Source of the DNA: Mantis religiosa
Taxonomy: Eukaryota; Arthropoda; Insecta; Mantodea; Mantidae
Assembly (NCBI GenBank): GCA_030765055.1
Contig: CM060954.1
Coordinates: forward strand, 103,989,947 to 104,053,946
Length of the DNA stretch: 64,000 nt
Reading direction: 5' to 3'
The translations under genes and the position numbers were made by a program. Below, piece after piece: positions 21,536-32,744 of the stretch. Numbering within the stretch: position 1 is the stretch's first letter; each line of letters opens with the position of its first letter. The notes beneath the pieces are model-generated. The model was not told the DNA's origin. It searched no databases and saw nothing but the letters and a program-made list of their open reading frames with translations.

Positions 21536-22790
21536 TATGTTATAAAAGCTCTTATTTTTTTCTCACAAATTAATCGAAAAAATGTGAAACTAGTGTCACC
21601 TCTCAAAGTAATTTCCCTCCAGCCGTACATATTTTCCACAACTTCGACGCCATGATTCCATGGCCGCTGAGAACGCTTCTTTAGTAGTGTGTTTTGACCA
21701 CTGGAAAATCGCTGAGGCAATAGCGGGACGAGTAGTGAATCTGCAACCACGGAGTGTGTCTCTCATCGTGGGAAGCAGTCAAAAGTCGCAAGGAGCCAGG
21801 TCAGGTGAATTGGGAGTATAAGGAATCACTTAAAATTTGTCACGAAGACGTCGCGTTCGCCCTATGCACTGGTGCGGTATCGTGCACACGTCCAACCTTT
21901 TTCGCCCGTTTTTCACGCAACGCTGAAAGGAGTTTATTCTTCAAAACATTTTGGTAGGATGCAGCTGTCACCGTCGTGCCCTTTGGAATGCAATGACTAA
22001 GGATTGCACCACCGTTGTCCCAGAAGTTGGCCACCATTATTTTGTCAGCACTGGCGCTCACCCGAAATTGTTTTGGTGGCGGTGAGTCTTGAGTGCTTGG
22101 TTTCAGGATTGATACAGAGCATCCAAGTCTCATCCATTGTCACAGTCGATTGAATGAACGTTCCATTCATGCCGTCAGCACGCGTCTACATCGCCTGAGA
22201 ATTTGCCACGCACGTAGCCCTGTGATCATCTGTCAGCATTCGTGGCATCCACCTGGAAGACAAAGACACTTTTTGCATTTTAATATCTTCATGCAGAATT
22301 GTGTGCACAAATGTCATGGAAATGCCAATTTTGGAGGCGATGTCTGCAACGCTCAATCAGCGATTCTTCAAAACAACGTTCTCCATTCGCTGGATCATGT
22401 CGTCAGACCGGCAGGTGCGAGGCCATGAATCTCTTGGTTTGCTGTCACACGATCTTCTGCCTTCGTTGAACTGTCGCACCAGGAACGCACATTAGGCACA
22501 TCCATGATACCATCACCACATGCCTCGCTCAACTGGCGATGGATTTCAATAGGTGTCTCACCACGAAAATGGAGAAAACGAATGACTACAGGCTGTTCTT
22601 GCAATTCAAACGTGCCTATTTTAAGTATAAAAAACAGTCCTAACTCTCGTCGCCACAACTAAAATTCTCTGCACGGTACAGTGCTGTCCTCTCTGTCGCG
22701 CATTCACAAACAGTCCATTTTTATTAAAAAAAAGAAGAAGTTCCTATCTGATCCCTGTCCTGAAAAAAATAGGATTGCAACCTGAACGAA
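21536..22790 (-). mobile_element. Second mariner-like element, decayed
   Basis: Contains the transposase pseudogene described separately. The outer parts hold weakly similar T-rich ends (…CTTATTTTTTTCTC on the left, CCTATTTTTTTCAG on the right when read inward), so the boundaries are approximate. Confidence 0.7.
21545..22658 (-). pseudogene. mariner-like transposase pseudogene
   Basis: The N-terminal frame reads PVVIRFLHFRGETPIEIHRQ and DVPNVRSW, a typical mariner helix-turn-helix. Later frames give VTMDETWML (first catalytic Asp), SADKIMVANFWDNGGAI, SYQNVLKNKLLSALREK, then VHDTAPVHRANAT (second Asp, usual HDNAPPHRANAT), the C-terminal region with PWNHGVEVVENMYG, and stops. Many frameshifts separate the blocks, so it cannot be active. 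It belongs to a different mariner lineage from the 14.3 kb and 24.1 kb copies. Confidence 0.85.
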
Positions 22791-22799
22791 CCTCGTAAT

Positions 22800-24104
22800 A
22801 TGCACACTTCATTCTAATTATTCATTCACTGTAAACCTGTACGACTATTCTAATATATTTTTTTTTGTTTGTTTTCAAACGCAACCTTTTGTAAGATGGA
22901 AACCTATGTAAACGGAAAATAAATACCGGAACGATCGCGTTCCATTCTGGAGAAGTTTTACTATTTATTTCATCGCAGCATCGCCATAGTGTGAAGTTAC
23001 TTTTGAACAACCCTATACGCATTTAGAGCTCATAAAGAAAGGCAAAAAAGAACAGCAACCTGCAATACACAATAAAGGCAAACACAGATGTAAATGGATG
23101 ATTTATTTCAAATTACAGAAAATTGCAACTCGATTACGTGATGGAATCGAAATATTTACTGCCAATAACACGACATGCGGAAGATGAAATACAAAAGGCC
23201 ATTAGCAATTCAAGAATTTTGTGCGGGAATAACAAACGAAATGATATCATGAGAGGAATTAACCATTTTACACAATTTGCTGGCATCATATGAAGCAACA
23301 GACCGATGTTAGCATGCAACACGGATTATCCATCACAATAAATTATTCGCAGTATTGGATCCGTGCTCCACCAGGTGCCATGCTAAATTGACACAGTAAA
23401 ATTTACCCAAACGCAGCGTGCATATGTTGGCAGCATTAACTGCAGCAGCAGTTTCAACAGGTAAAGCCGATAGCATGTTACATTGTCGGTAATTATAGGC
23501 CTCCTATAGAATACAAATGAGACCTGAATTAAACCATATAACGTAAGATCACGACCGATAAATTCGTAGCATAAAACGTGCCTCCAATATAGTGAATGCG
23601 ATAATGGGCGATGTCCATCTACAGTCATTAACTGCATACATGATGTAAAACACGAGTGATCGTGATACGGTGGTCATGACTGACATCTATTAACATTGGG
23701 TCAGATAATGAAGCAGAAATCATATGAATGAATACCTAAATATGGAACTGTAACGACAGTTTTCAATGTTGCAAGCATCACTCATCATTATCCTTATATG
23801 ACGTAATACACTATCCTATGCTGAGTATAACGTTATTAAGGAAATTTGGTGATGATCACACATTTCCTTCAATAAGAAGAACATGGGATGGTCACAAGAA
23901 GTTCCAAAAAATATTTGGCTTGAATATTTAAGCAACCATCTGTGTAATTTAAAAGTTACTCAAATTCATCCCGATTAATTTAAAGTGTTAATACAGCAAT
24001 CTGGATTTCATGTATGACATCTCGTGGGTATTTTAAATAAATTCTGAGATTATTAGGTGTCTTCTACGTAGGTGTATTAAGAAGGGAAGTATACCTTTCG
24101 AACT
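22800..24104. other. Non-coding stretch
   Basis: No exon or repeat was recognised. Short frames on the minus strand have no protein character I can support. Confidence 0.45.
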
Positions 24105-24106
24105 TA

Positions 24107-25397
24107 CGAGGACTGTTCAATAAAGTAGGATCACAAAGTTTCTTGAGAACGTACCTTTACTCATCTTCATAATTTTGATGGTCCTTCTCAAAATAGTCTC
24201 CCCTGATTGCGATGCACTTGACCCAGCGTTTCTGCCAGTCTTCAAAGACATGCTGGAAACTATTTTTGAGAGATCCTTCAAAATCACCTTCGCAGCCTTC
24301 ACCACTGCTTCCAATGATGGATAATGCCTCCCACGAAAATGTTTCTTCAAGTTAGGGAATAGAAAAAGGTCAAATGGGGATAAATCCGGACTATAGGGAG
24401 GGTGAGGGATGCACTTCACGTTGATTTTTGCAAGATATTCAGCAACAACATAGTCAATATGTGGCCGCACATCCAGCCTGCTTCACGGAAATGTGGTCTT
24501 TAGAGCCTGATATGGACTTGCAATGTTTTCAGGGCATTTCTGTAGTATTGTCAAGTTACTTATGTCTGTGCAGGTACAACATGCTGATAAACCATTCCAT
24601 GAATATCAAAGACTAAGATGACCATAATTTTACTAGCAGAGGCAACCGCTTTTGCTTTTTGGGGGTTGGTGATGAAGGACATTTCCACACGGAGCTTTGC
24701 CGTCTGTTCTCAGGATTAAAATGATGTAGCCAAGTTTCTTCAGCAGTGATTACGTGTGAAAGAAACTCCGGATCTTCCTGTAATATCAACTTTAACTGCA
24801 TGCAGACCTGCATGCGAATATCCTTTTGTTCGGGAATCAACAGTCTGAGAACCCATCAGGCACAAAGGCGTCTCCTGTGGAATGTTTCTGTCACCAAGGT
24901 GTGGGTGGCATCCGATGAAATGTTCAGTATTTCAGAAAGTGATCTTAAGTTAATTCGTTTATCCTCTCTCACAATGGCAGCAGCAGTGTTGATGTATTCT
25001 TCCGTAAGTGCAGTAACTGGAGCAACGGTTCCACCTTCCTTTAAAATTGCCTCCCCTCTTTAAACATTTTAAACCACCTTCGAGCTGTGCTGTAGGACAG
25101 ATTTTCCATAGGCCTCTTGTAACATAGTATAGGCCTCAACTAAATTTTTTTGAGACGAAAGCAGAATTTCAAAGCCGCATATTGTTTCTGGCATATTACC
25201 TCCATTGCAGCGGAAGGCGATACTGAACATGTGTGAACTTACCTGGTTCTCAGAGTTAGGAACCAAAAGTACCAACAATGAAACTACTACGGAGTGTTTG
25301 TTTCACATTAAGCTACCAGAATATAATACGATTTAATTTTAGTGAGAAAAATTATTACCATTAAAAATTATGATCTTTTTTAATTGAACAGCCCTCG
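24107..25397 (-). mobile_element. Full-length decayed mariner (family with 41.6 kb copy)
   Basis: Flanked by TA at 24105-24106 and 25398-25399. The left end starts CGAGGACTGTTCAATAAAGT and the right end, read inward on the minus strand, starts CGAGGGCTGTTCAATTAAAA. Length is 1291 bp, the normal mariner size. The transposase runs on the minus strand: IFRCNGGNMPETICGFEI near the start, KNLVEAYTMLQEAYGKS in the helix-turn-helix, then VITAEETWLHHFNPE where the first catalytic Asp has become Glu. The second Asp is in LDVRPHIDYVVAEYL and the third block is YSPDLSPFDLFLFPNLKK. Stops and frameshifts occur throughout. The copy at 41628-42526 is a deleted sister that keeps ADETW. Confidence 0.92.
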
Positions 25398-25399
25398 TA

Positions 25400-26292
25400 T
25401 TTGTGCTAAAAGAAAACAAAATAATTTTATAACACCTGAATCTAAGCAAGGATACTTTTAGAGGAACTGTTTGGTATGTACGCACGTTACTTGTGTGTAT
25501 GTGTTAACCGCCTAACTCAAATTTATGTTTGGTATTTAACCAACATTTTTGTGTTAAATTTGCTATCCTCTAAGAATGCAACACGAGAACTTTCAAGAAA
25601 ATTCCTCTAGCATAAACTACATGCTACATGGAAAATTTTCTGAAAATTTATCTGCTTCAAAAATGGCTAAAGGTTCTATTTAAACTACCATATGTTTAAG
25701 TTATTTCTGAATTTTGTGGAACTAGCCTCTGATATTCTCTTCCTTCTGGATGACGTTTGCATATGTGACAAACCAAAAGATTACAGAAAATCTTAGCAAA
25801 TAAAAGTTGTATATTCTGTTCTATATATTCTTTGTTTTTGCTATGATTTTTCAAATATTTATATGCTCCACGAATTACGAAGTCAATATTTCTTTTTGAT
25901 GTCCTGACTATACAAAGGAATGAAACATTAAAGCTCTCACATAGGGAGCACATCTTAAGATTTTTGACTATCACATAACCTACTGTACCATCAACCTACT
26001 ATTACCATTGTACCTATAAAGAAATATGAAATACAATTTTAATTACTGTTTTAAACAACTTGATCTCAATAACACAAAGTAGATATAAGAATGGTTTACA
26101 ATGTCAACGATTGAGTAGCAAAACCGAAATGAGTAAAGATGACAAAAATGTTTTCAAAATTTTAATAATCCAAAAATAAACGAAATTTAGTATCCTACTA
26201 GTTTCAGAGAAAATAAATGTTAAATAAGAGACCACAGTTATTTATTTAAAAGTTCATTATATTACAATATTACTAAGTTACAAGTAAGCACT
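25400..26292. other. AT-rich non-coding stretch
   Basis: No exon, RNA gene or known repeat was recognised. Confidence 0.45.
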
Positions 26293-26945
26293 TAACCTTT
26301 ATCACCGAGCGGGATGGCTCGGGCGATTTCGTCTCTGGCCGGCATTCAGGAGGTCCGGGTTTGATGCCCGAAGCCGACCTACCTGACTCATGGGTTCTTT
26401 TGCGGGTTTTCCCGGGTTCGCCAGGCGAATGCTGGGTGGGCTAATTACATCCCCCAAATCTCCTGACCCTCCATTTCATCTCCTTATAATCTCTCATCTG
26501 GTGGTCTCTTTCAGGGTAGAAGTGTCGGCGGGTGTCTCGGTAGTGCATTGCGGGATGATCTGAGGAAAACTACTTCCTCCGGGAGGTACGTTGCCCATCT
26601 CCGCTCCTCTGCTGGGACCATGTCGGGACTGCCAGCGAGAGACTTTTGGGGCTTGGATCATCTGCCCGGGACCATCAGGGCTCAGCTGCTGGGCTCGTTG
26701 GCATCCCGCTGTGGGGGAGCGTGTTCGTTATCCTGGCATGTCGGGGGAAGTACCTCTCTAAAGTAGACTGTAGGGAACATGCCCTCAGTACTGTCGTGGC
26801 TCCTTGGGTCGGTCACCCTCTGTCTCCTTCGCCTCATCCTTCCTCCCGGGGGTGCCCCACTTGGGGGCATAGACCCAGCATGATGGCCTACGTACCGAAT
26901 TTCCTCCATAATGATATGCCTATCCCTTTCCCTAACCTTCATCAC
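26293..26945 (+). mobile_element. SINE-C, 627 bp, with 13-bp target duplications
   Basis: The element (26306-26932) is bounded by TAACCTTTATCAC (26293-26305) and TAACCTTCATCAC (26933-26945), a 13-bp duplication with one mismatch. It opens with a GC-rich tRNA-like head: CGAGCGGGATGGCTCGGGCG with an A box, then GTCCGGGTTTGATGCCCG with a B box. A long GC-rich body follows. This is long for a SINE and there is no clear poly(A) tail. The 3' third recurs at 5930-6130. Reading frames of up to ~100 codons here are by-products of the base composition. Confidence 0.85.
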
Positions 26946-28530
26946 TTCACTTTCTAAACAGTCATTTTATTTTCAATAGTTTATAGATTTATTCGTTACG
27001 TGTATTGTGCAGAAAACTTAACCGAAATATGAAAACATTCTATTAAAGGTGGTTTTAAAATTATAGCACTGCTTTAGATGTTATGCTGTTTTATAAAAGG
27101 CTTTCGAAAATTCTTTAAGTTTCTCTTGAATTACCTGTTCACTTTAATTATGCAAAGCATATTGCTTTTTACTAAGATTCTGTAAAAACCTGCACTTACA
27201 GGCAGACATTTTACCCTCTCTTTGATATGATATAAAATTGCACACAAATATAAAACCACCACATCCTAAAACAGAGGGTTTACAATTTTCGGTATCACTA
27301 AAATACACATTTTTTAAATTTCTGGGGTTTATTACAGATTTTTAAAAATTTTACATGTTGTGATTTTTCTTTCCCACTATTGAAATAAATAATCTAAAAA
27401 AATTATTTTAAAGAAGACGTCTTTTTGAGTAAATATTTAACTGATTCTATATAGTTTATATGTTATACATATATCACAAATTTCTTAGAAAACGAATAGC
27501 GCTTAAATTTTTTTCAATATAACACATTATTTCTCATAGTATTGATCATCTCAGTAGAGATGTTTTAGTGAGAAAAAAATTAAGAATTTTTCATGTAAAA
27601 TATAGCGTTTAGATGAGAAAGATAATCTGGAATTTGGTATGGTGAGGAGGAGTAGTGATGAATTTAGTGGGCTTAGTCGATAAGCAGGCGTGTACTTATG
27701 AAGCTTGTAATCTTTCCTTACGTGCTTTACAGTGTTACAGAACTGTTTTACTACGATCAACTATTTTCAATCCGTAGCATGTAAAGATCGCGAACGTTTT
27801 TGTGTACTTAGCCGCCGCCGTAAGGGTAATTTCCGCTTAAGAGCACCTGGAGGTTATGTTTACCCAGTTTACCCAACATTAAAATTTGAATACATAGAAA
27901 ACTAAAAATTATCAGAAATTTAAATTCAGTGTGATTACTGTATAAGGATGTGTGCATTTAACTACTGTATAATATTTAAATTACGTTCACATATGCCTAT
28001 GTAAAAGAGGCATAAATCACACCGTGTGTCCTGAAAAAAATATTGCACCCTATATTTCAGGTGCACTTTACTTGTAGGAATTTAAAGCAACATGCAACAG
28101 TTTTTATCCTAAATAACCTACGATACACTTTCATAATATCGGCTTAATAAAAAGCACATATAGTTTATACTATGCACATGACAAATTAATTAGTTTTGAG
28201 CAAAAAAAATGACATAGTATTTTCAAGGACTGAATATTTGTTTTCATCCATTTTATAAATCACATGAATATTAATGTTAGCCGATTGTGTTCAAGGAACA
28301 CTGGCAATTAACCACTACAAACTTTGTGCCAATATATTTTATAGTCTTTGAGAAACATGCACCTAAAGTATGAAATATCAAGATTTTGGGAAATCACGAT
28401 GAAAGATTAAGCACTATTCTCAGGAAGTGGGCGTATCATTACGCTGCCAGGTTTAAATTGACGAATTAAAGGACTTAAATAGCAGCTAACAACCTATATG
28501 TATATCATTTTAAAGCTGAAGCATTATACC
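26946..28530. other. AT-rich non-coding stretch
   Basis: No gene or repeat was recognised in about 1.6 kb of very AT-rich sequence. Confidence 0.5.
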
Positions 28531-29879
28531 GGGTGTCCATAAATGAATATCGGGGTTTTAACGCTTTATAACATTAATTTTATTAAACTTACAGTAATGA
28601 AATATATGTCACATGAAAGAGCAACTCAAACAGTTTTATTCGTTGGCACCAGTGCGCATGTGCGTGAAATGTTTACGCCGCGATCCGCTAGAAAGCGGTA
28701 GTAGCAAAGATGGCGACTAGTGAGCAGAAAGCGTTTTGTGTTTTGCAGTTTGCAAAGACCGAATCTGTAGTTACTGTGCAACGTGCGTTCCGCATTAAGT
28801 TCGGGTGTGATCCTCCAAGTGACAATAACATCCGTAGATGGTTTCATCAGTTTGAAGATACAGGCTGCCTTTGTAAACGGAAGAGCACGGGACGACCAAG
28901 AGTTAGCGAAGAGGATGTTGAGCGAGTGAGAGAGTCGTTCACTCGTAGCCCAAAGAAATCAGTTCGGAAGGCTGGTCGTGAATTAGAAATTGCTAAGTCG
29001 ACTGTTTGGAAAGTTTTAAGGAAACGATTGCAACTACGTCCTTATCGTTTACAGTTGTTACAGGCTCTAAAGCCTGCAGACCATGGTTTACGTGCCAACT
29101 TCGCTAACGTAATGCTGTTTAATGACGATGAAGATTTTCTAGATCATGTTGTTTTCAGTGATGAATCGACCTTTCACCTCAGTGGACATGTTAACACTCA
29201 TAATGCGCGGATATGGGGCTCAAAAAATCCTCATGAGGTCGTACAAGTGCAACGAGACTCCCCTAAAATCAATGTTTTTTGTGCTGTATCCCGGCGGAAA
29301 GTTTACGGACCTTTCTTTTTTGGTGAAGCTACTGTAACTGGTACTTCCTACCTTGATACACTAGAGCAATGGCTCTTCCCTCAGTTGGAACAATATGAAC
29401 CAGAGAATTTCATTTTCCAGCAAGATGGCGCGCCACCTCACTGGCACAACGCAGTACGCGAATGGTTGAACGTAACTTTACCCGACCGCTGGATTGGCCG
29501 CAAGGGACCCAATGACAGAGCTTGCTATGCGTGGCCTCCACGTTCACCCGACCTAACGCCATGCGATTTCTACCTTTGGGGTTTCATCAAGGATCGTGTG
29601 TATGTACCTCCATTACCAGCTGACCTCCATGAATTACAAAACAGGATTGAAGCAGCTGTTGCAACAATTACTGAAGACACACTGCTCAACGTCTGGGAAG
29701 AACTCAGCTATAGACTTGATGTGTGCCGTGTGACAAATGGTGCTCACATAGAACACTTGTAAGCTCGTATATAAAACTGTTTGAGTTGCTCTTTCATGTG
29801 ACATATATTTCATTACTGTAAGTTTAATAAAATTAATGTTATAAAGCGTTAAAACCCCGATATTCATTTATGGACACCC
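28531..29879 (+). mobile_element. Intact Tc1/mariner-superfamily transposon with 109-bp TIRs
   Basis: Left terminal repeat 28531-28639 and right repeat 29771-29879 are perfect inverted copies over 109 bp, starting GGGTGTCCATAAATGAATAT. Just outside, the left side reads CC and the right side (minus-strand sense) CCT, so the ends may extend by one or two bases. The left flank ends in TATA, but I do not see a clean TA duplication on the right (GG then ATCTGTA). Between the repeats lies one uninterrupted 350-codon transposase gene. Perfect repeats plus an open frame indicate a young insertion, in contrast to every other DNA transposon in the window. Confidence 0.95.
28710..29762 (+). CDS. Transposase, Tc1/mariner superfamily, 350 aa, intact
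   Basis: Cut-and-paste transposase. Residues ~5-50 form the first helix-turn-helix (AFCVLQFAKTESVVTVQRAF ... IRRWFHQFEDTG, DUF4817-like). A basic linker with GRPR is at 61-64, and a second helix-turn-helix lies near 78-110 (RKAGRELEIAKSTVWKVLRK). The catalytic core has D151 in VVFSDESTFHLSG, D239 in FIFQQDGAPPHW, and the third block RSPDLTPCDFYLW with D281 and D286. D239 to D281 leaves 41 residues between. D239 to D286, the position equivalent to mariner's APSD and Tc1's NPIE, leaves 46. The C-terminus ends YRLDVCRVTNGAHIEHL, typical of the group. The ATG at 28710 lies 70 bp inside the left repeat and gives the expected length for the family. No stop, frameshift or missing catalytic residue is visible, so it could be active. 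No gene symbol is assigned. Confidence 0.95.
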   Translation: MATSEQKAFCVLQFAKTESVVTVQRAFRIKFGCDPPSDNNIRRWFHQFEDTGCLCKRKSTGRPRVSEEDVERVRESFTRSPKKSVRKAGRELEIAKSTVWKVLRKRLQLRPYRLQLLQALKPADHGLRANFANVMLFNDDEDFLDHVVFSDESTFHLSGHVNTHNARIWGSKNPHEVVQVQRDSPKINVFCAVSRRKVYGPFFFGEATVTGTSYLDTLEQWLFPQLEQYEPENFIFQQDGAPPHWHNAVREWLNVTLPDRWIGRKGPNDRACYAWPPRSPDLTPCDFYLWGFIKDRVYVPPLPADLHELQNRIEAAVATITEDTLLNVWEELSYRLDVCRVTNGAHIEHL

Positions 29880-30280
29880 AGGATCTGTATAATTTATTAA
29901 TATTAAAAACAAAAAATGGATTTTTTGAAACATATCGACTTCCTAGTGCCCTCAAAACTTCAGAGTTTCACGGCTACTTAGCTTCTCATTCTTATCACGA
30001 AAGAGTTATTTTGCACCATAGATTATCGACGCTTCAGAAGTTAGAAGACACAATATTTAAAGTGTGACAGTTTCCCAATCTGAAATTTAGAAATGATTTA
30101 AATATCTATCCTGAAATAGACGGTAATTCGATTCAAAAGTTTGGTTGCCCATCTCCATAAAACTAATTACCCAACTAGTTTGGTATTGTATGTGGGAGGA
30201 AAATAAGGCATAAAACACTATGTAACAGAATGCGAGGATGTTGCAGTGTGGAGAATAAAGGTTTGGGAGAAAGTAAAGAA
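29880..30280. other. Unique non-coding sequence
   Basis: Nothing was recognised between the intact transposon and the tandem repeat. Confidence 0.4.
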
Positions 30281-31078
30281 GAGGATAGTAGCTATAAAAA
30301 TGTTAACGGGCAGGGAGGAAAAGAAGGTAAGAAGTATTGGTTAGTTCTTGCAGAAGGTAAAAGAAAAATGGGTCAGAAATGTAAAGAATATAAGAAAGGA
30401 AGATGAGGGGGAAGAATGGGCTAGTTAAGTAACAGTGTGGTATGGAGATTAAGGGCTACCTGGCAGAGCAGAAGACCAGGGTGTCATGTAAGCCGAGGTA
30501 GCAACAAGGTAAAAATAATAAATGTAGCCAAAAGTTGTAAATTGTAAAGTTTTGGAGTATGCTCAATAAAAATCTAATCTAAAACGAAAGGTGTGTAGAA
30601 GTCTGTTGATTATTATCATTATAACTTGATTGGCATTGGTCGATCAAACAATGTTGCTAGACCGAACAAATGGGTGGACGTAGAGAATAGGATAGTAGCT
30701 ATAAAAATGTTAACGGGCATTGAGGAAAAGAAGGTAAGAAATATTGGCAAGTTCTTGCAGAAAGTAAAAGAAAAATGGGCCAGAAAAGTAAAGAATATAA
30801 GAAAGGAAGATGAGGGGGAAGAATGGGACTAATTAAGTGACAAGGAGGTATGGAGGCTAAGAGCACCCTGGCAGAGCGAAGACCAGAGTGTCATGCAAGC
30901 CAAGGTAGCAACAAGGTAAATAACAAATAAATGTAGCCAAAAGTTGTAATATGTAAAATTTTGGAATTTGCTCCATAAAAATCTAATCTAAATAATATAC
31001 AAAAGTTGCGCAGAAGTCTGTTGATTATTATCATTATAACTTAATTGGCATTGGACAATCAAACAATGTTGCTAGGCT
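30281..31078 (+). repeat. Two tandem copies of a ~410-bp retroelement-like segment
   Basis: Copy 1 (30281-30665) and copy 2 (30689-31078) are co-linear, with offsets of 408 bp at the start (GATAGTAGCTATAAAAATGT) and 415 bp at the end (TTGATTATTATCATTATAAC). Each carries a charged frame with the phrase NIRKEDEGEEW and ends with AATAAAAATCTAATCTAA or close variants, like the 3' end of a non-LTR element. Copy 2 has a 68-codon open frame (30626-30832, reading into it from copy 1). The family is not recognised. Duplication in tandem rather than dispersal is notable. Confidence 0.75.
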
Positions 31079-31079
31079 G

Positions 31080-31800
31080 AAAGAGACATCTACTACATGA
31101 CTTTTAACTAAAGGACAGACAAGGCCCGCTTGTCACATGTTTCATAGGCCAGAATACCCCATACTTTCCACACATTTTAAATCGGCCATGTTTGTACCTT
31201 TTACCCATGTGGATCTAGGCGACTCTATCATTCGGAAAAAAAATTATACATTGTTTAAAGCTAGCACCGTTAGAGGATAAAAATAGCTTTCTTTTTTGTC
31301 CAATACAATGTTTTACATTGCATGCCCGCAATGAAAATAGGAAGTCAAACATTTATGCATTTACTGTTTTTATTCAGCCATTAGCCAATGTTAGATTCCC
31401 AGACATTGAATCGGGCATAAAATGGGTTTGTTACAAAAGTAATACCGCAAAACGAATGAACCTTTTGGAAACAGGACACGAGTTGTGGTATATAAAAAGC
31501 ACCATTTAAATGTTATATTAGTTGCATTTTTTACTCTGTTTTCCTAGCAAATCGAAACTCGGTTTTCTCTCGTCCATAGACAGTCTAGGCGCATGTAAAT
31601 GAGCTTACATGAAACGTAATTGCTGTTATAGACATTCCATTTTTCTCTAATTTGCCTCCCAGTGCTGTTGTGGTATGGTGCCCCATATTATAAGCCATGC
31701 TGCACATTCACTCACTTCTTCGAGTCATACCTGAACAAATAATTTGTTTTTCTTTCACTTCCATTACATTTTCAAGTCTTCCTGTATAGCAATCGACTTA
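31080..31800. other. Non-coding stretch
   Basis: No gene or repeat was recognised. Confidence 0.45.
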
Positions 31801-31810
31801 GATAAATTCG

Positions 31811-31920
31811 TGGTTACATGAATGGCTAGCGTTGGGGAATTCTCGGGTTCGATTCCCTTCAGACCAGCCACAGAAATTTTAGTGGTATATCTGGGTCGGT
31901 AGGCCTTTGCTGAAATAGTT
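31811..31920 (+). mobile_element. Possible tRNA-derived SINE remnant
   Basis: A good B box (CGGGTTCGATTCCC at about 31847-31860) with an A-box-like ATGGCTAGCGTTGGGG upstream and a GC-richer 3' continuation. No second copy is visible in the window, so the call rests on promoter-like blocks alone. Confidence 0.4.
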
Positions 31921-32013
31921 TGTTCCGCCAAGAATGTTATGTTATCGCTTCCTAGGTCTATTTTTTCCTTTTATTTCTGTTAATGTTGAAGGATGAAGCA
32001 ATACTGGTGCAGC

Positions 32014-32290
32014 GGATTGTACATTTCGGTGGTCTGATATCCGGGGCCCATAACTGGAAGGTTATCTCGGAACTGCAATTGTGCGGGGCGCCAAGATATG
32101 CTCCATTTGAATGGGGAAGGGGCTATTCTTGCTTGCATATGTATCCTCGGGATCTGGTACCCTTTGAGTCTGTACCTCATCCCTTCCTCCCACCCCCATC
32201 CCATCCTCCCTCCCTCTCTTCCTCCCTCCTTCCGTCCTCCTCTCCCTTCTACCCTTCCTTCCTCACTCCCAGAGGTCACTTTGGAAGGTA
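32014..32290 (+). repeat. GC-rich segment with long pyrimidine tract
   Basis: A GC-rich stretch is followed by a C/T-only region (about 32178-32270, CCTT/CCTC units). The frames translated as SLPPS or as GGREGG on the other strand are low-complexity artefacts. It may be the tail of another SINE-like element, but no head was identified. Confidence 0.6.
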
Positions 32291-32744
32291 AAGGTGTGTT
32301 ATGAAATACTTCCGTTCGAGTTCTAGAGATTTTACCGCTTGTGTACTCTTCAAAAATGGAGCAACTCGCATCCTTAAACCTCCACACTAACTCATGCTCC
32401 CCTAGTACAGGTAACCAAGGCCAACATTAACACCCTATTGAGCTGTTCGTGGAAATTTGGATATATCTCCTGTGTCTGTGAGAATATAAAACCAAAATGA
32501 AAATTTGAAGAAATCTGTTACAGATGTGACCCAAAGAATTTCAGAAAATCTTCCCTACCCCATATTACTCTAGCTTCTTAAAAATTATCAACCTTTTTGA
32601 TTAAAGTACTGTATATTTGAGATATTTACGGGATAAATAACATATATAAGTATGTTCATTTCTTCTAAAAAGAAGACCTCTTCATTTCGAAGCAATTGAC
32701 GTAATATTCCATAACGGATAAAATATAATGACCTCAGTGGCTCT

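Noticed and set aside
26548..26957. Frames of 72, 103 and 87 codons on both strands
   Set aside because: Inside the GC-rich body of SINE-C, with no matching protein pattern and different frames in the other copy.
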